Source of the DNA: Streptomyces iconiensis
GTDB taxonomy: Bacteria; Actinomycetota; Actinomycetes; Streptomycetales; Streptomycetaceae
Direction: 5' to 3'
DNA: 64,000 nucleotides
Assembly: GCF_028657195.3 (NCBI RefSeq)
Contig: NZ_JANCPR020000025.1
Location: 1-64,000, forward strand
Position numbers and translations under genes: made by a program. The notes under the pieces are model-generated. The model was not told the origin of the DNA, did not search any database, and saw only the letters and a program-made list of their open reading frames with translations. This document shows positions 1 to 8,359 of this stretch, piece after piece; position 1 is the stretch's first letter, and each line of letters starts with the position of its first letter.

Positions 1-158
1 CGTGATGGGGGCCTGCGGAAAGCAGTTCCGTATCCCGGTGGAGTCGCAGGGCGGGCGGGCGTGGGTGGGGGTGCGGGTGGGGGTGGTGGGGTGTGGGTGT
101 GGGGGGGGTGGGGTGGGGGCGGTGGGGGCGCTGTCCCCCCGCACCGCCGGAGGGTCTG
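1..158. other. G-rich non-coding end of window
   Basis: No gene is supported here. From about 55 to 130 the plus strand is a run of G tracts separated by single T, C or A bases, which could fold as a G-quadruplex on the plus strand (template strand for the minus-strand aminotransferase that ends at 159). It lies directly downstream of that stop codon and could act in transcription termination, but no clear stem-loop is visible. Confidence 0.4.
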
Positions 159-1529
159 TCAGCCGTGCACGCTCCTCTCGACGTCGTCCACCATCACCTC
201 GATGCCGGCGAGCAGCTCGCGCAGCACCTCACGGTCGGCGACCAGCGGCGGGGAGACCATCAGCATGGTGGCGCCCCGGTCGTCGGGCCGCAGGATCACA
301 CCCGTCTTGCGGAACGCGGCGGGCAACACCTCCCGCAGCACCCGCGTGGACTGCTCCTCGGTCAGCTCACGGCCCGACTCGCGGTCCCCCATGAACTCGA
401 CGGCGTAGAAGAAGCCCATGCCGCGCACGTCCTTGACGACGCGGTGCCGGTCCCTGATCTCGTCCAGCCCCGCACGCAGTTCGGGGCCCAGTGTGCGGAC
501 GTTGCCGAGTACCTGCTCGTCCCGCATGGCCGTGATGTTGGCGACCGCTACGGCGGTGGCGACGGGGTGGCCGCCCCAGGTGGCACCGTGGGTGAAGGTG
601 CCGCCCAGCGGGGAATCGTACAGCGCCTCGACCAGCGGTTCCCTCGCGATCATGCCGCCGAGCGGTGCGTAGCCCGACGTGGAGCCCTTCGCGAAGGTGA
701 CCAGGTCGGGTACGACCCCGAAGTGCCCGCTGCCGAACCAGTGGCCCAGCCTGCCGAACGAGCAGATCACCTCGTCCGCGACGAGCAGCACCCCGTACTT
801 GTCGCAGATCGCGCGCAGCTCCTGCCAGTACCCGTCGGGCGGAACCAGCGCGCCCCTGCCGTTCTGCACGGGCTCGGCGAAGACGGCGGCCACGGTCTCA
901 GGGCCCTCCTCCACGATCGCCTGCTCGATGGCGCGTACGCACTCCAGCTCCGAGGCAGGGCCCTGGTCACCGGTGAGACCGAGGGTGTTGGGCACGTGCC
1001 GGACACCGGGCAGCAGTGGTGCGAACGGCTCGCGGATCTTCGGCAGACCCGTCACCGACAGGGCGCCCAGGGTGACCCCGTGGTACGCCATGTGCCGGCT
1101 GATGATCTTCGTACGTTCCGGCTGTCCCTGGCTCCTGTGGTACTGCCGCGCGAACTTGATCGCGGTCTCGACCGCCTCGGAACCGGAGTTGACGAACCAC
1201 GTCACCCCCAGGTCGCCCGGCGCCAGCTCCGCTATCAGTCCAGCGGCCTCGACGGCCGGCGGGTGCGCCGCGCCCCAGTTGGTGGAGTACGCCATCGTCT
1301 CCATCTGCTTGGAGGCCGCCGAGACGATGTCCTGGCGGCTGTGCCCCATGTTCACGCAGAACAGCCCCGCCAGGCCGTCGAGGAATTTGCGGCCCGACTC
1401 GTCGTAGAGGTGGCAGCCCTCGCTCCTGACGAACACGGGCAGCTCGTCGCTCTGCCAGGCGTCCTTGCGGGTGAAGTGCTGGCCGAGGTGCTTCTGTGCG
1501 CGGGCCCGCAGGCCGGAGTCGGTGGTCAT
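159..1529 (-). CDS. class-III PLP aminotransferase, probable taurine--pyruvate aminotransferase
   Basis: Fold-type I, class-III omega-aminotransferase of 456 residues. Visible marks are NSGSEA (114-119, cofactor phosphate contact), ADEV (Asp252, pyridine-N contact) and AKGSTSGYAPLGG with the Schiff-base Lys281. The family moves a terminal amino group to pyruvate, giving alanine and an aldehyde. Substrate is inferred from context: the next gene upstream is alanine dehydrogenase (42 bp away, same strand), a TauR-like MocR regulator is divergent, and xsc lies 9 kb away, so taurine to sulfoacetaldehyde is the natural reading. A beta-alanine or other omega-amino acid substrate remains possible because class-III specificity cannot be read from motifs alone. 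The ATG start has a GAGGAGA-type ribosome site close upstream. Confidence 0.8.
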   Translation of the reverse strand: MTTDSGLRARAQKHLGQHFTRKDAWQSDELPVFVRSEGCHLYDESGRKFLDGLAGLFCVNMGHSRQDIVSAASKQMETMAYSTNWGAAHPPAVEAAGLIAELAPGDLGVTWFVNSGSEAVETAIKFARQYHRSQGQPERTKIISRHMAYHGVTLGALSVTGLPKIREPFAPLLPGVRHVPNTLGLTGDQGPASELECVRAIEQAIVEEGPETVAAVFAEPVQNGRGALVPPDGYWQELRAICDKYGVLLVADEVICSFGRLGHWFGSGHFGVVPDLVTFAKGSTSGYAPLGGMIAREPLVEALYDSPLGGTFTHGATWGGHPVATAVAVANITAMRDEQVLGNVRTLGPELRAGLDEIRDRHRVVKDVRGMGFFYAVEFMGDRESGRELTEEQSTRVLREVLPAAFRKTGVILRPDDRGATMLMVSPPLVADREVLRELLAGIEVMVDDVERSVHG

Positions 1530-1571
1530 GTGGTGTCTCCTCTCGTGGGGCGGGTGGGACGGTCGGGCCGG

Positions 1572-2687
1572 TCAGGCGAGCAGCGCCGGTGCTTCGGCGC
1601 AGTCGAGTCCGTGCGCCTCCGCCACCGGCCGGTAGGTGAGCGTGCCGTCGAGGGTGTTGATGCCCCGCATCAGCGCGGCGTCGGCGCGCGCGGCGGCCGG
1701 CAGGCCGTTGTTGGCGATGGACAGGACGTACGGCAGCGTGACGTTGGTCAGCGCGTACGTCGATGTGTTCGGCACGGCGCCCGGCATGTTCGCGACGCAG
1801 TAGAAGAGCGAGTCGTGCACCGGGTAGACGGGATCCGCGTGCGTGGTGGGACGCGTGTCCTCGAAGCAGCCGCCCTGGTCGACCGCGATGTCGACCAGAA
1901 CGGAGCCCTGCTTCATCCCGGACACCATCCGGTTGCTGACCAGGCGCGGCGCCTTGGCGCCCGGCACCAGCACGGCGCCGATGACGAGATCGGCCGCGGC
2001 GACGGCCTGTTCGACCTCGAAGGAGTTGGAGGCGACCGTCGTGATCCGGCCCTGGTACATGCGGTCGGCGGCGCGCAGCTTGTCCACGTTCAGATCCAGC
2101 AGGGTCACATCGGCCCACATTCCCACCGCGACCGCCACCGCGTTCATGCCCGAGACCCCGGCGCCCAGCACCGTGACCTTCGCCGGACGGGTGCCGGATA
2201 CACCGCCCATGAGCACGCCGCGCCCGCCCGAGGGGCGCGCCAGGTGGTAGGCGCCCACCTGCGGGGCCAGCCGACCCGCCACCTCGGACATCGGGAACAG
2301 CAGCGGCAGCGAACCGTCGGCCGGCTGCACCGTCTCGTAGGCGACCCCGGTGATCCCCGCCTTGAGCATCGCGTCGGTGCACTCCCGCGAGGCCGCCAGA
2401 TGCAGATACGTGAACAGCGTCTGATCGGGCCGCATCCGGTGGTACTCCTCGGCCACCGGCTCCTTCACCTTCAACACCAGCTCGGCCTCGCCCCACACCT
2501 CGTCGGCGGTACGGGCCACCGTGGCGCCGGCCGCCTTGTAGTCGGTGTCCGCGATCGACGAGCCGTCGCCCGCGCCCTCCTCGACATGCACGGTGTGACC
2601 CGCGCGGGTCAGCTCGTGGACACCGGAGGGGGTGATGGCGACGCGGTACTCGTGGTTCTTGACCTCGCGGGGGATGCCGATCCTCAC
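1572..2687 (-). CDS. ald: alanine dehydrogenase
   Basis: NAD-dependent L-alanine dehydrogenase, 371 residues, the usual family length. The N-terminus MRIGIPREVKNHEYRVA is diagnostic. Catalytic Lys73/Lys75 (ELVLKVKEP) and His96 (LFTYLHLA) are present, as is the NAD-binding glycine motif LGAGVSGMNA. It converts alanine to pyruvate, ammonia and NADH. Beside a pyruvate-using aminotransferase this closes a cycle: the amino group leaves as ammonia and pyruvate is regenerated, as known for taurine dissimilation through Xsc. The start is GTG at 2687, with GGGAG six bases upstream. The gene is first in a two-gene unit with the aminotransferase, and its leader carries the 16-bp tandem repeat listed separately. 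Confidence 0.93.
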   Translation of the reverse strand: MRIGIPREVKNHEYRVAITPSGVHELTRAGHTVHVEEGAGDGSSIADTDYKAAGATVARTADEVWGEAELVLKVKEPVAEEYHRMRPDQTLFTYLHLAASRECTDAMLKAGITGVAYETVQPADGSLPLLFPMSEVAGRLAPQVGAYHLARPSGGRGVLMGGVSGTRPAKVTVLGAGVSGMNAVAVAVGMWADVTLLDLNVDKLRAADRMYQGRITTVASNSFEVEQAVAAADLVIGAVLVPGAKAPRLVSNRMVSGMKQGSVLVDIAVDQGGCFEDTRPTTHADPVYPVHDSLFYCVANMPGAVPNTSTYALTNVTLPYVLSIANNGLPAAARADAALMRGINTLDGTLTYRPVAEAHGLDCAEAPALLA

Positions 2688-2699
2688 GTGGAACTCCCA

Positions 2700-2747
2700 T
2701 CAGTGGTGCATCAAGTCAGTGGCGAATCAAGTCAGTGGCGAATCAAG
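2700..2747. repeat. three tandem 16-bp direct repeats upstream of ald; candidate TauR-like operator
   Basis: Unit TCAGTGGCGAATCAAG occurs at 2716-2731 and 2732-2747, with a 14/16 match at 2700-2715. A looser fourth copy (12/16) sits at 2855-2870, closer to the divergent MocR gene. The array begins 13 bp from the ald start codon. MocR-family regulators commonly bind direct repeats in the shared intergenic region, so this is the best candidate operator for the adjacent regulator; that link is inference. The rest of 2748-3024 holds no gene and no promoter I would defend. Confidence 0.6.
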
Positions 2748-3024
2748 GAAGGACGCGGTGTGCTTCCGGCCGGATCGAGAGGGAGCAGAAGCCGCACAGG
2801 GCGGGGAACGCCGGGCCAGGGCAGGCCGGCTCGCCCGGTGGGGCAGCTGCCGGATCAGTGGTGAATGCGGCCGGACACCTCGTCAGCGACGGCCGATGCA
2901 GTTAGATTGCGGACCCAGCTGGCCCGGCGGAAAGTGCCAGGACCGGCGACTCTGATGGGACCAGGGCAGTGCCCGTACCGCGCAGGACACGTCGCGCACG
3001 CCCCGGAAAGCAGCGGGAGGCGAC

Positions 3025-4488
3025 ATGCCGCGCACATTGATCGAGGTGAACCGGGACTCCGAGGAGCCGCTTTACCGGCAGATACGCAAGGCGATCGAAC
3101 ACGGCATCGGCGTCGGTACCGTCGACGCGGGCGGCAGGCTGCCCTCGTCCCGTGAACTGGCGCGCGAACTGGGGCTCTCGCGGAACACCGTCAACGCCGC
3201 CTACCAGGAACTGGTCGCCGAAGGGTTTGTCGAGAGCCGCGCCCGCCAGGGTCTGTTCGTCAACCGCGAGATGCGCTCCTTCTGCGCCAGGGAACCCGAA
3301 CCTGCCGCACAGCGCTACGACTGGGAATCCCGGCTGCGCGACCTGCCCAGCCGCCGCGACACCCTCCCGCACCTGGAGAAACAGCCCAACTGGACCGGAT
3401 ATCCCTATCCGTTCCTCGCCGGCCAGGTCGACCTGAAGGCGTTCCCCGCCCGCGCCTGGGCCCGCGCCCTCAACGACGCGCTCTACCAGCCGCACGTCCA
3501 GTACAGCCTTCAGGACAGCATCGCCGCCGACGACCCCCTGCTCGTGGAGATGCTCTGCAACCGGCTGCTCCCCGCCCGCGGCGTCCAGGCCACACCCGAG
3601 GAAGTGCTCGTCACCGTCGGCTCGCAGCAGGGCCTCGACCTGCTCGGCAGAACGCTGCTCGGCGCAGGTTCGACCGTCGCCGTCGAGGACCCCGGCTACC
3701 TCGACGCGCGCCACATCTTCGTACGCGCCGGCGCCACCCTGCTCCCGCTGCCCGTCAACGGCTCAGGACTCCAGCCACCCCCCAGCCTCGACGGCGTCGA
3801 CCTCCTGCACGTCACACCCAGCCACCACCACCCCACCAACGTCACGCTCAGCATCGGGCGGCGCCGCGAACTCCTCTCGCTGGTACGCGAGTCGGGAACG
3901 GTCATCGTCGAGGACGACTACGACAGCGAGTTCCGCTACCAGGGGCGTCCCACGCCCGCGCTCAAGGGCCTCGACGAGACCGGCCAGGTCGTCTACCTCG
4001 GTACGTTCTCCAAGTTCCTCGCGCCAGGACTGCGGCTCGGCTACGTCGTCGCCTCCCGCGAACTCATCCGCGAACTGCGCGACGTACGGCGCTACTCCGT
4101 GCGCCACCCCTCGGGGCACACCCAGCGCGCCCTCGCGCTGCTCATCCAGTCCGGCGAGTACCACCGCGCGGTACGCCGCTACCGGGGCCAGCTGATGCGC
4201 AAGTGGGAGGCGGTCTGCGCCGCCGTCAACACCCACCTCCCGTGGCACACCACGCCACCGCCCGGCGGCGTCAGCCTCTGGATGACGGGGCCGCCCGGCC
4301 TGGACAGCCGCAAGCTCACGGCGCTCGCCCAGCGCAGAGGCGTCCTCATCGAACCGGGCGACCTGTACTTCCTGGCCGACTCGCCGCCCCTCAACCACTT
4401 CCGCATCGGCTTCGCCGCGCCCCGGCCAGCGGCGATAGACCCCGGCGTCCACATCCTCGCCGACCTGCTCCCGCAGGCGATGACCTAG
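3025..4488 (+). CDS. MocR/GntR-family regulator, TauR-like
   Basis: 487-residue MocR protein: an N-terminal GntR winged helix (residues about 10-80, with LPSSRELARELGLSRNTV) joined to a fold-type I aminotransferase-like domain (about 115-480). The PLP lysine is Lys330 in GTFSKFLAPGLRLGY, and the DYDSEFRY block typical of MocR proteins is present. Such proteins sense an amino compound through PLP chemistry and activate or repress a neighbouring operon. It is divergent from ald and the taurine-type aminotransferase, which mirrors known TauR arrangements. The start ATG at 3025 follows GGGAGGCGAC, a strong ribosome site. Confidence 0.85.
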   Translation: MPRTLIEVNRDSEEPLYRQIRKAIEHGIGVGTVDAGGRLPSSRELARELGLSRNTVNAAYQELVAEGFVESRARQGLFVNREMRSFCAREPEPAAQRYDWESRLRDLPSRRDTLPHLEKQPNWTGYPYPFLAGQVDLKAFPARAWARALNDALYQPHVQYSLQDSIAADDPLLVEMLCNRLLPARGVQATPEEVLVTVGSQQGLDLLGRTLLGAGSTVAVEDPGYLDARHIFVRAGATLLPLPVNGSGLQPPPSLDGVDLLHVTPSHHHPTNVTLSIGRRRELLSLVRESGTVIVEDDYDSEFRYQGRPTPALKGLDETGQVVYLGTFSKFLAPGLRLGYVVASRELIRELRDVRRYSVRHPSGHTQRALALLIQSGEYHRAVRRYRGQLMRKWEAVCAAVNTHLPWHTTPPPGGVSLWMTGPPGLDSRKLTALAQRRGVLIEPGDLYFLADSPPLNHFRIGFAAPRPAAIDPGVHILADLLPQAMT

Positions 4489-4598
4489 GCGGCGGCTGCG
4501 CCCGGTGGCGGCTGCTGGGCGCCGCAGCTCGGATACCGGGCGCTCCGGTGCCGGCGCTCCGGTGGTACTGAGGTGCCAGACGCCGAGGTACCGGGCGC

Positions 4599-5981
4599 TC
4601 AGAGGCGTTGGCGGAGTTTGCTGAGGCGCTGCCCGAGGCGGGCCAGGCGGGGGTGGCGCTCCAGCTGTTCCCTGGTGTGCCGGTCCAGTTCGTCCATCAG
4701 ACGCTGGCTGCGCTGCTCGGGGGAGAGTTCGTCCAGTACCCGGTCGATCTGGGCCAGCAGGGCGCCGAAGTGCTGCCACTGGTGCGGGTTGTCCTGGATC
4801 AGCTCCAGCAGCAGCCGGGCGACCTTGTCCCGGGTGTCACGCGAAGCCGTCAGCTCGCCGGTCAGCCGCTCCTCGGCGTCCTCCGCGTTCTGGCTGAGCT
4901 GCGTGGTCACCAGTACGGAGAAGCTGACGAGGGCCCCGCCGACGTGCACGAAGAGGGACTCCAGGTCGGGTGCGATCCGTTCCGGGATGAGGGGTTCCTC
5001 CTCCTCGCGCTGGGTGGACAGGTCGGTCAGCGACCTGGCCAGCACGCGGAGGATCACCGCGCACACCTCCAGGGTGTCGAGCCCCGTGCGCAGCACGGCG
5101 CTGTTGAGCTGTGCCTCGCGCACCCGCGGATTGAACCGCAAACTGTCCTCGGCCTGCCGGAGCGAGATGTCCACGTTGGCGATCTCCATGTCGAGGCGGC
5201 GTGCCTCCTCCAGCCGTGCCGTCGTCCGGGAGACGGGGATGGGCGTACCCAGCGCCTCGGAGATCTCCAGCAGCAGCTGGCGCATGCGCCGGGCCAGTTC
5301 CTCCATCGACTCCCGCGCCGTGCGCACCCACACGGGAGGCGCGAGGAGCAGGTTGAAGATCAGCCCGACGGTCGCGCCGATGAGCGTGTCCAGCACCCGC
5401 GCCCAGGCGCCCTGCGCCGATCCGGAGACGGCGAGGATGAGCATGGCGCTGATCGCCACCTCGTTCACGAACTCGTTGGCACGCACCAGCCGTCCCGCGG
5501 TCAGCGCCGCGAGGATGACCAGGGCCAGGCTCCACCAGCTCAGACCCACCAGCGTGCTGAACCCGATCGCGATGAGCACGCCGACCAGTACGGCGTTGAC
5601 GCGCCGGAAGCCCATCTTCAGCGTGGCGAAGAGGGTGACCTGTACGACCAGCAGCGCCGTCAGCGGTGCCGTGATCGGGGGCGCCTTCTCAGGGCTGAGC
5701 TGCACGGCTACCGCGTAGGCGATCGTCGCCGCCGTCGTGGCCCGCACCGTCTGGACGACGGCCTGGTTCCTGCTCCAGGCGGCGAGCTTGTGACGCAAGG
5801 CCGCCGCCGCACTGTGCACCGCTTTCACAGCATCCACCCCTTCCCGCCAGGCGGCGGCGCCGCGCGCATCGGCCCTGTCCTGGTGAAGCTTGGGCCAACT
5901 GGCGGGTCGCGCCGGCCGGGCCGCTTCGCCCGGTACCGATGAATCCGGGGGCGCCGTGCGGTCATGAAGGGTGGACCGCAC
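4599..5981 (-). CDS. FUSC/aromatic-acid-exporter family membrane protein
   Basis: Up to 460 residues. Hydrophobic helices lie between roughly residues 75 and 225 (for example the stretches around APLTALLVVQVTLF, VLVGVLIAIGF, LALVILAALTAG and LIGATVGLIFNLLL), followed by a long charged, coiled-coil-like cytoplasmic region rich in Arg and Glu, the usual plan of the FUSC/ArAE_1 family. Members are proposed efflux proteins; the substrate is unknown. The start is uncertain. GTG at 5981 has a CGGAG site but leaves only 18 bp to the divergent gene. GTG near 5828, after AAGGGG, would remove a low-complexity 51-residue leader and leave promoter space. It converges with the MocR gene and has no obvious part in the sulfonate pathway. 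Confidence 0.75.
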   Translation of the reverse strand: MRSTLHDRTAPPDSSVPGEAARPARPASWPKLHQDRADARGAAAWREGVDAVKAVHSAAAALRHKLAAWSRNQAVVQTVRATTAATIAYAVAVQLSPEKAPPITAPLTALLVVQVTLFATLKMGFRRVNAVLVGVLIAIGFSTLVGLSWWSLALVILAALTAGRLVRANEFVNEVAISAMLILAVSGSAQGAWARVLDTLIGATVGLIFNLLLAPPVWVRTARESMEELARRMRQLLLEISEALGTPIPVSRTTARLEEARRLDMEIANVDISLRQAEDSLRFNPRVREAQLNSAVLRTGLDTLEVCAVILRVLARSLTDLSTQREEEEPLIPERIAPDLESLFVHVGGALVSFSVLVTTQLSQNAEDAEERLTGELTASRDTRDKVARLLLELIQDNPHQWQHFGALLAQIDRVLDELSPEQRSQRLMDELDRHTREQLERHPRLARLGQRLSKLRQRL

Positions 5982-5985
5982 TCAT

Positions 5986-5993
5986 CTCCGGAG
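5986..5993. promoter_or_regulatory. palindromic CTCCGGAG that can serve as ribosome site on both strands
   Basis: CTCCGGAG is self-complementary and lies between two divergent possible start codons: GTG at 5981 on the minus strand and ATG at 6000 on the plus strand. It gives GGAGG five bases before the plus-strand ATG and CGGAG about four bases before the minus-strand GTG. The plus-strand use is well supported. The minus-strand use depends on which FUSC start is real. Confidence 0.45.
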
Positions 5994-5999
5994 GAACGT

Positions 6000-6560
6000 A
6001 TGCGCACACTCGCGATCACCGAGAACATCACCGTCGACGGCTCCATCGAGATGCTCACGGGATGGTTCGACCCGCAGGGCCAGGGCGAAGCCGACATGAG
6101 CGACGTCCTGGAGGAGAGCCACCGGCAGGACAGCGAGGCCGACGCGCTGCTCCTGGGCAGGCAGACCTTCGAGGACTTCCGTGGCTACTGGCCCGCGCAG
6201 ACGGACGACACCACCGGCATCACCGACTACCTCAACCGGGTGCACAAGTACGTCGTCTCCTCCTCGCTCACCGAACCCGGGTGGGAGAACTCGACCGTGC
6301 TGGCGGGAGACCCGGTCAAGGAGGTGACCGCGCTCAAGGCGCGCGAGGGCAGGGACATCGTGCTCACCGGAAGCATCACCCTGGCGCACACCCTCATCAG
6401 GGCCGGCCTCGTCGACGAGTACCGCCTGTTCGTCTACCCCGTCGTGCAGGGCGGCGGCCGTCGCCTCTTCCCGGACGGGTACCAGATCCCCCAGCTGCGG
6501 CTGGTGGACGCGAAGACGTTCAGCAGCGGCATCACCCTCCAGCGCTACGCCCCGGCCTGA
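6000..6560 (+). CDS. dihydrofolate-reductase-like (RibD C-terminal domain) protein
   Basis: 186 residues, a single RibD-C/DHFR-like domain: LAITENITVDGSIE at the start, LLLGRQTFEDFRGYW in the first third, and GRDIVLTGSITLAHTLIRAGLVDEYRLFVYPVVQGGGRRLF near the end (quoted only for recognition of its blocks). This family of standalone reductases is abundant in actinobacteria and mostly uncharacterised; NADPH binding is expected, but the substrate is unknown. The ATG at 6000 is chosen over an upstream in-frame ATG at 5964 because GGAGG lies five bases before it. No operon partner. Confidence 0.8.
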   Translation: MRTLAITENITVDGSIEMLTGWFDPQGQGEADMSDVLEESHRQDSEADALLLGRQTFEDFRGYWPAQTDDTTGITDYLNRVHKYVVSSSLTEPGWENSTVLAGDPVKEVTALKAREGRDIVLTGSITLAHTLIRAGLVDEYRLFVYPVVQGGGRRLFPDGYQIPQLRLVDAKTFSSGITLQRYAPA

Positions 6561-6571
6561 ACGCCCGCCCC

Positions 6572-6642
6572 CGGTCCGAGGGGCCCTCTGGTCCGAGGGC
6601 CCGCCCCCGGTCCGAGGGCCCGCCCCCGGTCCGAGGGCCCGT
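6572..6642. repeat. tandem 19-bp G/C-rich repeats between convergent genes
   Basis: Unit GGTCCGAGGGCCCGCCCCC is repeated exactly at 6590-6608 and 6609-6627, with a partial third copy to 6641 and a degenerate copy near 6573. Each unit contains self-complementary GGGCCC. It sits between the RibD-like gene and the convergent VWA gene, so a bidirectional terminator or a simple slippage array are both possible. Confidence 0.55.
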
Positions 6643-6691
6643 CCCGGCGTCCGTGCGAACGTCCGCCTGAGGCCCCGCACGCCCGGGGCAC

Positions 6692-8359
6692 CTACCTGTC
6701 GAAGGGCGCGAAAGGGAAGTCGCGGGGGAGGGGCGCGAAGTACGGGGTCAGGTCGCCCTCCACAGGGAGCCCGTACAGCTCCAGCTCCGTACGCGCCGCG
6801 ACCTCCTTGAGGTGTGCGTCCAGGAACGACGGTCCCTGTGCGAGGCCGCCGTCCGAGAGGACGAGGAGCACGCGCCGCGCCTCTGCGCGTGCGCGCAGGC
6901 GTGCCGCCGCCCACTCGACGGCCTCGCCGCCGATCCCCTCCCGGTACAGATCCGCCTTCAGCAGCGCGGCGATCCCGGGGCGTGCCCGCCGGTAGGACGT
7001 GTCGCCGTCCTTGAAGACCAGGTGCAGGCGTTCGGCGACGCGTCCCGGATGCGGGGGCCGCCCGGCACGGAGCCAGTCGCGCCGCGCACGGCCCCCGTTC
7101 CACGAGGCGGTGGTGAACCCGAGGATCTCGCAGGCGGCACCGGCGTGTTCGAGCGCGCGTGCCCATACGTCGAGCCGGGCGGCGAGGTGTTCGCGGTGGC
7201 GTTTCATGGAGCCCGAACAGTCGACCAGGAAGGTCACGGCGGCATCGGTGCGGAGCCCGGCGCGCTCAGCGCGGTAGAGGTTCCGTTCCGTGGGCGAGAC
7301 GACGAGGCGGGCCAGCTGACGCGCGTCGAGGCGGCCCTCTTCATGGCCGCCGTCCCAGCCGTCGGGCGCCGGGGTGGCGAGGAGCGCGTGCAGCCGCCTG
7401 GCGAGGCGCGGCGTGGCCAGGCCCTCGCGCCGGATACGCGTGTCGAGGACGCCGCGGTACTCGCGGGCGAGTTCGGCACGCAGCAGCCCGCCCGCCGCGC
7501 GCTCCTGGTCGTGTGCCGTGGTGAAGACGCGGTAGGCGTCCTGCGCGTGGCCTGGCCCCTGGCCTGTGCTCCCGGCCGTACCGCCCTGGCCTGTCCCGTC
7601 GGCGTCCGCGGCCGGGTCGTCTTCGAGGAGCAGCGAGAACGGGCTCTCCTCGTCGGCCGAGCCGTCCTCCTCGCCCTCGCCCGCCGCCTCCTCCAGCAGC
7701 GCTGCCACCGCTTCGGCGACGGCGAGCGCGTGGGGCGCGTAAGCGGCCTGGTCGTGGCGGTGCCGCCGCAGCCCCGCGAGCGCGTGACCGAGCGCGGGCC
7801 CGAGCGCGCCCCGTGTCGCCTCGATCAGGTCCTCGGTCGCCGCGAGCACGGGCTGCCCCGTCAGCCGGGAGCGGCACATCTCCAGCGCGGTGTACAGGAG
7901 CAGCCCGCGCGCGCCCTCGGTGAGCCCCGCCTGGTGGAAGCCGCGGGCCCACAGGGCGTGGCGTTCGCGCAGGTTACGGGCCGTGCCGGGACGGGTCGCC
8001 GGGGCAAGGGACTCGGCGCGGAACTGTTCCAGCGCGTCGAACAGCAGCCTCTCCACGGCCTGTTCGGGCCGCATGCGGGCGTGCAGCGCGGCGTCCGTAC
8101 GGGTCAGCCGCAGCGCGAGCCCGTCGGCCACCCCGCGCAGCGCTGTCGTGTCCTCGCCGGGGGAGTGGCGCAGATGCGGCGCGGGGCGGGGGAGCGGCCT
8201 GCGCCCTTCGTGCGCTCTGTGGCCCCGGAAGACGATGCCGGGGGCCGCACCCAGCGCCCGGATCGCGGCGCCGGTCAGCTGCTCCGGGTCCGGGTCCGGG
8301 TCCGGGTCAGGGCCCGGGTCGGGGGTGGCTGCCCCGCTTCCGTTGCCGTTGCCGTTCAC
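6692..8359 (-). CDS. CobT-like VWA-domain protein
   Basis: About 555 residues. An N-terminal Pro/Asp-rich tail with a DPDPDPDP run is followed by a helical region, an acidic linker (EEAAGEGEEDGSADEE) and a C-terminal von Willebrand A domain with the MIDAS motif DCSGSM near residue 380. This is the plan of the CobT subunit of aerobic cobaltochelatase and of CobT-like partners of MoxR AAA proteins. No CobN-type chelatase is in the window, so cobalt insertion is not supported. A chaperone role with the adjacent AAA ATPase, possibly metal-centre or complex assembly, is inferred. The GTG start at 8359 overlaps the AAA stop (GTGA). Confidence 0.75.
   Translation of the reverse strand: MNGNGNGSGAATPDPGPDPDPDPDPEQLTGAAIRALGAAPGIVFRGHRAHEGRRPLPRPAPHLRHSPGEDTTALRGVADGLALRLTRTDAALHARMRPEQAVERLLFDALEQFRAESLAPATRPGTARNLRERHALWARGFHQAGLTEGARGLLLYTALEMCRSRLTGQPVLAATEDLIEATRGALGPALGHALAGLRRHRHDQAAYAPHALAVAEAVAALLEEAAGEGEEDGSADEESPFSLLLEDDPAADADGTGQGGTAGSTGQGPGHAQDAYRVFTTAHDQERAAGGLLRAELAREYRGVLDTRIRREGLATPRLARRLHALLATPAPDGWDGGHEEGRLDARQLARLVVSPTERNLYRAERAGLRTDAAVTFLVDCSGSMKRHREHLAARLDVWARALEHAGAACEILGFTTASWNGGRARRDWLRAGRPPHPGRVAERLHLVFKDGDTSYRRARPGIAALLKADLYREGIGGEAVEWAAARLRARAEARRVLLVLSDGGLAQGPSFLDAHLKEVAARTELELYGLPVEGDLTPYFAPLPRDFPFAPFDR

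Noticed and set aside
93..2864. A 923-codon plus-strand open frame opposite the aminotransferase and ald genes.
   Set aside because: Its product is Arg/Gly/His/Val-rich with no family blocks, and the two minus-strand genes below it have full active-site motifs. It is an antisense shadow of GC-rich DNA.
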